The position numbers and the translations under genes are program-made. This document shows, in pieces, positions 1-33,905 of a stretch of DNA of 64,000 nucleotides. Source of the DNA: Odontesthes bonariensis (lineage: Eukaryota > Chordata > Actinopteri > Atheriniformes > Atherinopsidae); the NCBI RefSeq assembly GCF_027942865.1, contig NC_134520.1, positions 4,834,501 through 4,898,500 on the forward strand, in the 5' to 3' direction. The notes beneath the pieces are model-generated. The model saw only the letters and a list, made by a program, of their open reading frames with translations. It made no database searches and had not been told where the DNA came from. Every line of letters starts with the position of its first letter. Position 1 is the first letter of the stretch.

Positions 1-1523
1 TCAAATGAGGAGGTCATCACTTTAAAACAGCCATGATTTGTGAGAGCCATAAAGATTTATAGTTTTACTAACTTTCGTGAAGATAAATGTGCCACTGAGG
101 ATAAACCCCACCCCCAACAATAATCATTTGATGGTTAATATGAGGCCTGGAAATAAACATATTCAGCAGAATTAATGACTCATCCACCTAAGACTGACTT
201 GTTGTTTGGCATTAACACAACGCCCCCATGTTCGAGTCAACTATATGATTGAGATGGACGTATGTGCTCCTTGCACCGCTAGATCTTAACAGGGCATCCG
301 ACATACACACCATTTGAAAAAAGTGTGTGAACTCCAACTTCTCATTTTGCTGCTGAGCGGAACGTAAATGGTGTAGCTCCTCTGGTACTTGAAACATGTA
401 TAGAACAAAATACCCATCTTTGATTTATTTAATTACGTAAGTCCACCTGCACACCGTTCAGGATTAGTTAAAATAGACGTCATGATGACTTCTTGAGACA
501 AAAGTTCAGGGATCTTGGAATGGGATTCAATGTGGGCCAGAGATTTTGAGGAGCCAGCGCATTCCAAACAATACAGTTTATGTACCAGAGACCAGCATGG
601 GCCCTGCCATACAACTACTTACAGCAGCACTGGAGCCCCCTCCTCCTGTAAGCTGTAATCAACATCTGGATCTCACTTTGAGGTGCATTATTTTTTCAAC
701 AGTTTTGTGCAAAAAATAACTGCCAAAAGTGTTTATTTTCAGTGTTGGGATGCACATTGTCTGCACACGAACCTTTCAGAGCACCACAGAATGTGGTCTG
801 ACCAATGGCATCTCAGTGCTTCCTCTGTGTGATGGGTTGCACTCTTTTACTTGAAGCTGTGAAGTTGTGACTGCATCACCAATTCACGTGTCTTTCGCTT
901 TTTTGATTAGATTCACTACTGAAAAAGAAAAGAAAAGAAGCGGCCTGCTTTGGTAAGGAAAAAAAAAGTTGTTAAAAGTGGTCCGAGTGTACCTAAATAA
1001 GACAAGATATAACCGCTGGCTCAAAAAATGGAGTCTATGAATCGCAATTTCAAGGTCCTCAACATGATTTAGGGACCCGGACACGGTATCCTTACAATAG
1101 CGTGCTTTCATTAATGAGCTACAAGGCAGATTTCTCCTACTTCCACTATTCTTTTAGGTCAACATATCTGCCTCTACATTCTGTTTTAACGCTGAAACAG
1201 ACTGGATTTCCTGTTTTCAAGAGGACCAAGCGTCGAATTACACAATCATCAAAATCAAAGGACAGTGACTCAGCTTGTTGTCGACCGATGGGGGGCCAGC
1301 GTGATTTGGTCTCCTTCACATTTAGGGCAGTGCTGTATCATACCACGGCCACCTTCTTGCCTGTTTCGTTTCGCGCCGTGTACCTTTAAAAGGTTGCACT
1401 CACCGGTCTGTGAGTTCTGGATTCTCTCTCTCTCTCTCTCTCTATGTGCGTATGCGTTTTTCGTACTTCCAACAGTGACATGGCATAGAGGCTGTGTGCT
1501 TTCGGCAGCAGCATCTTAGACCA
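1..1523. other. Upstream region of slc9a7, no gene recognised
   Basis: No reading frame here resembles a known protein, and no splice-bounded conserved exon was found. The last 150 bases are presumably promoter and 5' UTR. They contain a TTTAAAA stretch near 1386 that could act as a TATA-like element and a pure CT tract at about 1422-1443, roughly 80 bases before the start codon. The transcription start cannot be placed from sequence alone. Confidence 0.5.
1422..1443. repeat. (CT)n microsatellite near slc9a7 start
   Basis: About eleven uninterrupted CT units lie some 80 bases before the slc9a7 start codon, so probably in the core promoter or 5' UTR. Such tracts are length-variable between individuals. 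Confidence 0.85.
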
Positions 1524-24651
<23,128 letters not shown>

Positions 24652-25113
24652 CCCTGCCTTCCTCCTTGCCTGAGCCGCCAACCTTCATGACCTGATTCCC
24701 ACTCCCCCGCCCTTAGACCGCCTCAGCTCTTTTCACCTCTGTACAGGCAGAGAGATAAGATGGATTGGAGATATGAGAGTGTACAGGAGGGCAGAGAGAG
24801 GGACTCCATGTAGGCCGGGGAGCAGAGCTCCAGGAGTATTTCATCCTCATCACAGAAAGGGAGTTTATTCTTAAAGAGATGCAACTCTTCTAGACTATCA
24901 GGAGAGAAGATCTTCATGCTGTTTGACTGACCGTGTCCGGTGCAGAAAGACGAGACTTTGGCAGGAAGTGGAGACCACATACCCATGCAAGATTCTGTCT
25001 GCATGTTTGAACAGATGAAATTTTGTGGTTCATACAAGAAAAAAGGAAAAGGGTTTTGCTTTAAGAAAAAAAAAACTGTCATCATGTGATGTGACTAGTT
25101 TGTCAGTAATAAA
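24652..25113 (+). other. slc9a7 3' UTR with candidate poly(A) signal
   Basis: Sequence after the stop codon, with an AATAAA at 25108-25113 in AGTAATAAAAGG. The real 3' end could lie further downstream. No other gene intervenes before chst7. Confidence 0.55.
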
Positions 25114-28100
25114 AGGCTAAGTGTCTATAAGATAAAAAAGTAGCTCTTTGGAAACTGAACCATTCTTCTGAAGCTGCTAACTGTCCAGTGTTTGGTAGGT
25201 TTGTGAAGCATCTATGCTGTGTCTGACAGTGGCCTGTGTGGACGTGTAAGACACAGGGTGACTGTGAATGTGTTTCCTTAACAGACACAAAAATCTGTGG
25301 TGGATGAAGAATTAGGGCATGTAAATAGCTTCCATTCTGAGCTGTTCCTCTTTGGTTGAAATGGGTTTCATTGCATTACAAGTTACTGTTGCAGATAACA
25401 TTTGTACATTGTGTCTGTGAGGGGACCTGGATCCTCTTTTGTGTGTTGAATTTAAATGTTCACCTCTACATTTACATGGTAAATAACATTTTAGTGATTG
25501 CTGGAGCCGAGCGGCACAGCAGAAGAAAAGCTGCAAAGCAGAGCTGCCATAGCCACACGTGTGCTATCTTTTTAGCGTTCTTTTTCCGAAATCTGAAACA
25601 TGAGAGAGACCACTGACACCAAAACACTCACCACCAGAGATGAAAAGAAGTGCTTGAATATAACCTCCTTGGAGCCTTGACTTATCAGTAGTGTTTGACT
25701 GATTTTGTATAATTTGTTGCAATTCTTATTTTGGTTGAACGGTATAGAGGTCTTTACAATTTTCTTGTCTGCCTGTTATATGTAAAGATACTGCCAGGGG
25801 ACTATTAGCTTAGCAAAAAGAGCAGAAGTTGGGGAGAGCTAGCTTGGCCCTGTCAAGATGTAGCTAAATTCTCATGCCAGCACATGTAAAGCGCACTGGA
25901 TTCCTTCATGTTGTTGTAGCTTACAGGCTTGTCCCCTGGAACGTAACGGTAGATTCTGGACATGAGAGTACAAATGGCAACAGGAAAGTATTAAATGGGC
26001 TTGTTTAAGCGGGTGTACCTGTGGTTAAAGAAACCTGTTTAAAAGTGCTTCTTCCTCGTGTAAAAACTGTATGATCAGCATGCTGTATGTGTAGTTTTTC
26101 ATTTATAAGATTTCATTTAATTTCATTTCATATATAAACATTTTCCCTAAGGTTTTGAGCAGGGCTAAATCAAGTGGCGTACTGATGGGCCTCTTTAGAG
26201 ACACCCCCCCCCCCCCCCCCCCCCAGAAATGGGTTTCAGTACAATTTAAAATTTCTCTGCATGTAAAATTTACATTTCAGGCCTGTGACATCAAAAATAT
26301 CCATCCTGGTAAATTTACATGACTGTACTGATAATATGTGAAGTCTGCATGGCATTCCAAAAAGAAGAACGCGTTCTCTAATATGTTGGGCATCTTTAAA
26401 AGGTTTGAAATGGGCGATGTCTGGAAGTCATTTTTCACATTTCTAATCAGGCAATTTGACTTCTTTGTGGGGAAAAAAATCATCTATTTTAACTGGAATT
26501 GTGCCTCAAACTAGATTTTAAAAAACAAACAAAAAAAAACAATCTTGTCAAAGACACTCGGAGGAAATCTTTAACATCTGGAGTTACCAAAACTAGCTGT
26601 TTTTTCTGTTTAGGCAGCTAACCACAGGTTAAGCTTACAAAGCTGTATGCAAAGGCCAGATGTGAAAGGCAAGGGCAGATCCCTCAAGCCAAAAGCCAAT
26701 CAAAAATGTCAAACAACTTCTTTAAACTCTTACTTGTGACTTATTGTATTTATTTGACAGTCGCTTCCTTTATTTTATGTAACCTGACTAATCGTTTTCT
26801 TTCTGATAAAGCAGCTCATTGACAATAAACAGGAAGATGCAACTCTGTATTTACTGATCCAGGCCAAGAGAACTTCGACAGTTCCTGTAGTGTAATTTTT
26901 AGTAAGTGTTGCCCCAGATCCAATCCCTGATGAAATGAGGGGTATGATGCTAATTTTCAGCACAAACTTAGAGATTCCATTGTTCACTCTTGATAGTGGC
27001 TTTAATTGACATTTTCCACATCAGACCAACGAGTTCTGTGGTTCATTGTTCGATTCACTCATGAACTATTCTTGTTTCTCTCTTTGTACTGCATCAAATA
27101 CTTTTAAGTGACCCCCCAAGCACACTTACTCACTGCTTGTAGTAGATATTTTGGAATTCCTCCTACAAAGCATGACTTTGAGCAGAAAATTCCATTTGTA
27201 AACCCCCCCCCCCACGATGTTGAAATAGCTCTTACCAATGATATACGAATACGGCTTGGTGGAACAGCTGGCCACTGGGGTAATGCATTTCTGTTGATTC
27301 TTATTGTCCTATTTCGACATCTGAACCACTTCCCGTTTCATATTCACCACGCAGCCCGTGTAGCCTTTTGTGTCCAGCTTACGACGACACGGAACGGTTG
27401 CTGCATTTATGTATGAGAACGTAAGAGCAGGTGTTAAAGCCTTGATTATGTGAGTTGAATCTGAGGCTTTCACACAAGGGAAAACCTTCATGGAAGTTTT
27501 ATGGCTCATTGGGGACCTCCAAGAGGAGATGAATCTGGTTGTGTAAGCTGTTGCCTAGCTGTATGCAGAGAAGGTCATTTAAACTCCGCTGCAGGGAGAC
27601 GTGCAACAGAGCTGCACTCTGTAACATCAAATAACAGTCTGATGCTAAGGAAGCTCATATGTATCATCATCCTGTATCAAAAAAAAAAAACTGCTAATGC
27701 TCATACCGTCTCCTCTGTTACACAAAAAAATTATCTACACACATAAAAGTGAAATAATTGCATCTCCAGAATGTGAAAACCAGACAAAACTTCTTTTTTT
27801 TTTTTCTCTCTTCCCTCACTCATTAGTTCAGTCTACCCTCAAGCTCTGCTTTACTGGCTGACATCCAGTCATAACAATAACTTACATTGGTTTAAAGTTC
27901 TACTGCACTTCATGCAGAGCAACATCGTGGACGACTTAATTGATGGCTGCTGGGAAAAAAACAAAAGAGAGAGTGGCACTTTACTTTGAGCAGAGGACAC
28001 TGGTGGCACTCACATAACCTTCATGTGCACTCTGTCTGTCTCCACAGTGCCGTCAGTTAGACAGCACAGCACTGCGGCTATATTTAAATGTTCTCCGTAC

Positions 28101-28893
28101 CTGAGAAATCTGAGATGTAGCCCAATTGCCAATATGTGCATCTGTTGTTTCTAGTAGCAACTGGCAGCCAGGCTCTGTGCGCCATGGTTTGCATGACATA
28201 TTAATAAATATTATGAAGTTCTGAGCCACCCAGTCGTGTACCTTTTTTTTTTTTTTTTTTTCCTTTTTTGCCCATAATGCCACCAAAAGAAAGCATTTGG
28301 AGATTGTAACACATACTTCCTCCTGTTATTATTATTTTTTGTTCCTTTTTGGCTCACCTGGAACTCAAACAAAATGTAAAAATGCAATGCTAACATTTGC
28401 CAGAAGATTCTAGTTCTTGGAACAAACCAATGCATAACCTTCCATATAGGCTGCAAAGCTAATACAGGGTACATTGTAGTTTTACAGGGAATGAACTTTA
28501 CTTGGTTTGTTACCCATATTTATCTTGAGTTAGTGGTCCTCATAAGATTAAGTCTTCTTCAAATCAAAACTATATTCCACTTTAGAGTAAAATAGATGAA
28601 TCAGGGTATGCTTTAGAGCGAGGCTAACTTGTCACTGACAAGTAGCCAATGTATGGTAAATGATTTACATTTCTACCACATCTTTTAACATTAGCCATGT
28701 TAATATGGTACTCTTCAATGTGCCTCTCATTCACACATTCAAACACAACTGAGATGCAAGAATACAAGACATGCAAGGTACTGCCACTGGGAGCTACCTG
28801 GGGCTCTGCATCATGTCCAAAGATGGCAACGTGCTGTATGGAGAAACGGTGGACTGACAACTGAACTGCAAACCTTGAAATGAACTGACAGCC

Positions 28894-28933
28894 ATCACCT
28901 GAGCCCCAGCCAGGCTGCTGGGGCTCAGGTGAT
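28894..28933. repeat. Perfect 17-bp hairpin
   Basis: Arms 28894-28910 and 28917-28933 are exact reverse complements around the 6-base loop CAGGCT. The arms are GC-rich (CCTGAGCCCCAGC core). This looks like a templated inverted duplication. It is far from any gene end, so a transcription role is not implied. Confidence 0.9.
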
Positions 28934-30904
28934 ATCTGTTCTGTCGGTAACTCAACATGGCGATGTTAAACCCGAAGCTTCAGAGCTACAGATGATCCAT
29001 GAGGTGGCATAATAATAGTGGCAGAGTCTATATGTCATTTAGAGTTTATTTGAAAAGCAATCCACTTGTTTAATCAATTTATTTTTAGAAATTCTGAATT
29101 TTTTTTCCTCTTCTTCTGTAATCTTCTTTTTACCATCTTTCTATGCAGCCCTGGAAAACCAATAAATTCAAGCTTTTCCATACTTTAAGACTAAGTAGAA
29201 ACCGCAGTTAAGTTATTTTCCAGCACAAAGACATAAGATGACACCCGAGTGCTTTCCACAACATTTATCCACAGCCAGCCTTCAGTTCACAACATTTTTA
29301 CACTCACATACAGCATATACTGCATATAGTACATGATGAGTTTGTGCTGGCTGGCTCCTTGCTGGCTGTGCCTTGGGCAGAGCAGGACCCCTTATGGAGG
29401 CCCGTTGGGTTTAACTTCAGACCAAATATTCAGTCCAAAGTCTTACCAAATTCCAAAGTGCTTTTAAGCATTCACTGTATCACAACTGTATACAATTATA
29501 AGCTGTTTGGTATGTGAAGGCCCAATTAGAGCAACTGTAAATAATCTACATGAGAGGAGTTGCACAGTTTCAAATGAATAAGTTCATGTTTATAAAAAGA
29601 AAAAAAAAATCCAACTGCAAGGTGTGCTTTAAAGCCCACATTCACTCCTATTACAAACGTGGATCAGAGATTTATTTTTGTGTGCTTATAAAGCGAACTG
29701 CCAGTCATGCCACCCAGCATTAATGCACATAGAAAACATTTTATCATGTCTAACTCTATATTTAAGTAAGTCAGTATAAATAGTTTAAAATGTCTCTCTT
29801 TCTTTGACACGAAAACCTCTACGGGTGTTCCAACGAGAAGTCGTTGCAAAACCAACTTGTGAAGTTGATATGTGGATGCTGGAAAACGTTAAACCCCTCT
29901 GTAACACCTCCTCAGTCGGAAAAGGATACCACAGCAATCCACAATGTTTTAGACAAGAACTAGCAAACACAGGTAACCATATGAATCTGTAGCATTTGTT
30001 GTGCTTGTGAAATCTTGCCGGGAGGTCAACTAGGGTCGGGACAGAGTCGGATCTCCGAGAAGTTTGCGAGATATTACAAAAATTCACACCCATGTGAGTG
30101 ATTTGTCAGTGGGGTGCTGCAGCTGTCTGGATTCCTGAGGGGCCGGGGGTGGAACAATAGTTCCTCAGTGAGGGCCCCTTTTCCAGAAAATACTGTAGTT
30201 TCTTCTTTCACAGCCCTGCATTAGTATTGTTAGTGAGCCTGCTGTGGTTTAGTATCAGTAATGCTCGAGACTGTCGTCTCTTGGCTTAGTCATTCTGGAC
30301 GGATAAAAAACACAGGTGAGAGCGAACCTGATGCTGCCACCCTGGATCCATGTTCAGAGAAGGATCCTTTTTGGGCTTTTTATGGCCCTCACTTGTAGGG
30401 GATTTAACGGTGGTGGGTGAGGGGTGGGGGCGGATTAGTGTTGCTAAAAGGACAGAGGGACCGAGGCTGGCCGGTGTAACGGCTGCACAAGCCAGCCTCC
30501 TCTCTTGTTTATCCCCCTCACATTCTCTCTATCTGCACTGACCCTGCTGGTCTCAACACTGTAAAAATAAGCTGCCTTCTCCTCCTTACAAACACATCCT
30601 TCTGCGATTGGCTGCTCTCTTCGCTCAGATTTTCTCCAGTTCGTCGACCCCACTCGGGTGAAGGAAAACAACCCACGAGGCACGCTTGTGAGCTCTTTGT
30701 GGACCACATTCCTGCAGCTTGTTTTGTCATTCCACCTTTTGCCCTCAGCTGTGAATACAAGGACCCTGGAAGAGGGGGAGAAAGAAAATTAGCTGAAGAT
30801 TAAGATAAAATCCTGACATTATGACACAGCGGCACAGTGAAACAGATGCAGCAACATAAGGACCGCAGAGACGTACAGTAGGATTAATGATAACCTTTAA
30901 TGGT

Positions 30905-30951
30905 AGCACATGCAGGGTGGAGGCAGCGGGTGCCTCCACCCTGCATGTGCT
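30905..30951. repeat. Perfect 21-bp hairpin
   Basis: Arms 30905-30925 and 30931-30951 are exact reverse complements around the loop GCGGG. The arm core is CATGCAGGGTGGAGGC. It lies about 0.9 kb past the chst7 stop codon, possibly in that gene's 3' UTR. Confidence 0.92.
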
Positions 30952-31873
30952 CAGTGCTGACGGCTTGCAGGCAGCCTAGCTTTAAAGGGCCTTCCTTCAG
31001 AAAGCTGGTGGTGACAGCCTGCTTGTAACCCCCGAGAGCTCTATCCCATCACGGACGGCCGTGCACAATGACTCCCTTCTTGACAGCACAGTCTAAAGCC
31101 AAGTGACTAGCTGCCAGCCCCTGGCTATCCAAGAGGGAGCCGGGGACAACAATGAGGCCTCTATTAAACAGAAGAAGAGTTGGTCATAAATAGGGCAGAA
31201 ATGTTTCTGATTGTCTCACTTTGACCGCGACTCAAACCGGTCACTGTGGTGTCAGTTGTGCTCTGTAAGCACTGTTGGAAAAGGATTTTCCATTTTCTTC
31301 TCAATGATTAATACTTAGCCGCATTTCTTATTCAGTTAACCTTGAACTGAAATTCAAAATCTGATGAGTAATGAGTACACCCAGGGGAGAAAACATTAGA
31401 AGAAGAAGAAAAAAAAAAAAGCCAACCAAAGCACCACAACCATGAAATGTGTGACCATTACAAATCTTGCGTGGTCTAGTTTGACAAGGAACTTTTCACC
31501 TTCAGCCAGAGCGAGAGAAAACAGCCCTTTGGTGTCAAATTCTGCCCTGACTCTGCTCAGTGAGGATCAAACATTCAGCAAAAGCTGCTTCTGAGTACAA
31601 GGCTGGCTTTAAAATACACAGAAATCCAGCTGTTTTGCTGTATGTCTGCACTGTCTGATGACATGTTTACTGTCTCAATCAGAGGGAGGTCAGAGGTTAC
31701 TGAGCTACAGAACAGTCACACACTTCCTGTACAAGCCTGAATGTGGGTGAATGTGAAGGTTCCTGCACTACACCTACTAAGTTGTTTTCACTGTCAAACA
31801 CTGATTCAGACTCGATTTACTTTCACATTACATCTCACCATACCTTGCCCCGCTGATCCCTCGCGGCTCATCC

Positions 31874-33187
31874 TCATGTTGGTTTTTCCATGTTGTTTTT
31901 TTCATACCCCAGCTGCCTCATGACTTCGCTGCAGTAGGCCTCCACCTGACTGATCTGCTCCACATTCAGCCGCTCCCTCCACGCATATATAGCCTCCTTT
32001 GCATCCCTTGATGATATCAGGAAGGGTTTATCTGATGAGTAGCCCTGACCGTGCGTCATGTTGAGCGCAAACTTCTCCAAAGCGGGGAAGGTGGACAGGT
32101 TGGAGAAGCGGTACAGCCTCTGCAGCTCCTCCATGGGGTGCAGGACCAGGTCCTCGTACCGAATGCGGAGGTAGTTCCTCCTCACCCACGGAGGCGAGTT
32201 CACCACCAGCATCATGTCACTGAGCCAGTTATCACAGATCAGCTCCATGGCGCTTGAGACGTAGCTCTCCGCCCGGTTCATCCTGTTGCTCGGCACCAGC
32301 AGACGCTTGTACTTGTCGGTCTGCTTCTTGCTCCTCAGAACCTGGATGCTCTCCTTCACCAGGGCCTGTTTGGACTTCAGGCGCGAGTTGTGCACGGCCC
32401 TCGGGTCTCTGAAGAGCTGAATTATCTGGAGGTTTACAGCGGGATCTCTCATCAGAGGAACCAGCGTGCTGAGGTCCAAAACGCGAACTCCTTTGATCAC
32501 CATCACCGGATACTTTTTACACTCCCTCTCCAGCTCACGAAGGTCCCTCTTTTGGCACTTTGCGCACTGCTCCTCTTTCACCAGCCCGATTTCGTGACGC
32601 TTGTGGCCGTCACACATCGGCTCCGAGCATATCACCTTGTTCATCTTCCAACCAAATATGAAGGAGGTGGTGATGTTTTGCGAGCCGGCGTAAAGTTTGA
32701 GGACGGAGAAGTCGCAGCGGTACAGCGCGTTCATCATGTCTCGCACTGCGCCCTGGAGACTGCCCGCATCCCCGGGGTACAGAGCCTGCCATATGTGCCA
32801 CATGGGCTCGTACAGGTAGAAAACATCAGGGTGCTGGTTGAACAACTCCCCCAAAAACGAGGAGCCAGTCCTCCAGGTCGCATGGAGGTAGATGTGTATC
32901 CGAGATTGGCTCCTGTTGACTGCGTACTCCACTGCATCGCTGCCGTTGACTTTGTAACCGTTATCCCATAGAAGCGCCACTGTGTTCTCCAAATCTGGGC
33001 ATCTGGGCTGTTGCTGTGGTAGTTTCGCGTGCTGAGCGGATTTATCCCGGTAATCTAACACGTACGGGATTAGTAGAAGTAAACCTGAATATGCCAGTAT
33101 CAAAATCAAGTATTTCTTATGTAGCCTCCTCTTCATTTCCTTTTGCCGGAAGGGGGCTGGATGTGTTGTTTTCTGAAGGGTCGGCAC
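31874..33187 (-). CDS. chst7: Carbohydrate sulfotransferase 7 (GlcNAc/chondroitin 6-O-sulfotransferase)
   Basis: Golgi type II enzyme that moves sulfate from PAPS to the 6-OH of GlcNAc/GalNAc in glycans such as chondroitin. The coding region is one uninterrupted exon, as in mammals. The 437-residue frame begins MPTLQ, but the second Met at residue 18 (codon 33134-33136, MKRRLHKKYL) directly precedes the membrane anchor (about 25-42) and is the likelier start, giving 420 aa; human CHST7 is about 486. PAPS-binding motifs are visible: 5'-phosphosulfate loop RTGSSFLGE (106-114) and 3'-phosphate loop FRDPRAVHNSR (259-269). Also present are YLYEPMWHIWQALYPGDA and several N-glycosylation sites. LHATWRTGSSFLGELFNQHP and the APS-less ending fit CHST7 better than CHST3. 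It is divergent from tubgcp5. Confidence 0.95.
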   Translation of the reverse strand: MPTLQKTTHPAPFRQKEMKRRLHKKYLILILAYSGLLLLIPYVLDYRDKSAQHAKLPQQQPRCPDLENTVALLWDNGYKVNGSDAVEYAVNRSQSRIHIYLHATWRTGSSFLGELFNQHPDVFYLYEPMWHIWQALYPGDAGSLQGAVRDMMNALYRCDFSVLKLYAGSQNITTSFIFGWKMNKVICSEPMCDGHKRHEIGLVKEEQCAKCQKRDLRELERECKKYPVMVIKGVRVLDLSTLVPLMRDPAVNLQIIQLFRDPRAVHNSRLKSKQALVKESIQVLRSKKQTDKYKRLLVPSNRMNRAESYVSSAMELICDNWLSDMMLVVNSPPWVRRNYLRIRYEDLVLHPMEELQRLYRFSNLSTFPALEKFALNMTHGQGYSSDKPFLISSRDAKEAIYAWRERLNVEQISQVEAYCSEVMRQLGYEKNNMEKPT

Positions 33188-33672
33188 AGCGCTTTCTGAT
33201 GAACCGCACTCGCTACACTAAAGTTATGCGTGAATGTGTGTGTGTCGGGATTAGCCACGCCCCGTTAACGATAAAAAGAAAAGGTTTGCTTTCCTTTATG
33301 TATTACAGATATTTGATGACAATGTGTGAAATAACTTTTGAAAAAAAAACATTTGTGAAGCAGTAAATGTACATTTACCCCTGTTATTTCTGAAGAAATC
33401 GTTAAATTACGTAGGATGGAGGAGGAGCACAGTGATTCTTAATCACAGAGCGTTGAAGCGAAGATGTTTCAAATGTCGCGAGTTACGTTAACCTCAGTTA
33501 CAGCCCAAAGAATTATGGGGGATATGTAAACTAAACGTTATTTCCTTTCAATCTGACTCATTCTTTGGTTGTTCTTGTGGATTGAACTGACCTGTATAGC
33601 CGCACGAGACAGTTTTAACGCAAACATAAACGTGAAACAAAAAAAATCGACGAAATTAACCCCTTTTAATGT

Positions 33673-33684
33673 CGCGCCTGCGCA
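33673..33684 (-). promoter_or_regulatory. NRF1 binding-site match
   Basis: The minus-strand sequence TGCGCAGGCGCG fits the NRF1 consensus YGCGCANGCGCR at every position. It lies about 220 bases before the tubgcp5 start codon, a usual position for this activator in CpG-rich promoters. Confidence 0.6.
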
Positions 33685-33862
33685 CTAGTTTGTTGTGGGA
33701 CGTAAACGGCGCGCAGTACTGGGATAATCAATGGACAAAACAGCTGAAGCGGACTTGCCTTTTGCCTTTGTATTAAATGTCATATTGAAACATATTCTTT
33801 GTTGCACTGACCTCTCAGCTTGCAGAGCCACCACACCAACGGCAGGGCTGACAGCCAGCTAC

Positions 33863-33897
33863 ATGCAACATCGCGTGCCATGCTAACTGCTGTATAG
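33863..33897 (+). promoter_or_regulatory. Two overlapping upstream ORFs before the tubgcp5 start
   Basis: ATG at 33863 opens a 7-codon frame ending TAA at 33886. ATG at 33880 opens a 5-codon frame ending TAG at 33897, eight bases before the main start codon. If transcribed in the leader, they could lower translation. This is inference; the transcription start was not determined. Confidence 0.45.
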
Positions 33898-33905
33898 GTA
33901 ACATC

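Larger units (their letters stand above)
25114..31873. other. Intergenic region between slc9a7 and chst7
   Basis: About 6.7 kb without a recognisable coding gene. It contains C runs at about 26203-26224 and 27202-27213, a T run near 28244-28261, two perfect hairpins (28894-28933 and 30905-30951) and otherwise unique AT-rich sequence. The part nearest chst7 presumably includes its 3' UTR, but no boundary can be set with confidence. Confidence 0.6.
33188..33905. promoter_or_regulatory. Divergent promoter region between chst7 and tubgcp5
   Basis: Only about 720 bases separate the two start codons on opposite strands. The region is richer in CpG than its surroundings. It contains a perfect match on the minus strand to the NRF1 palindrome (TGCGCAGGCGCG, 33673-33684) and a ZNF143-like CCCCCATAATTC on the minus strand (about 33510-33521). 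Both are typical of bidirectional housekeeping promoters. A shared promoter is inferred. Confidence 0.6.

Noticed and set aside
32390..32971. 193-codon plus-strand open frame overlapping chst7
   Set aside because: It is antisense to a strongly conserved sulfotransferase and has no family resemblance; it is a by-product of GC-rich coding sequence.
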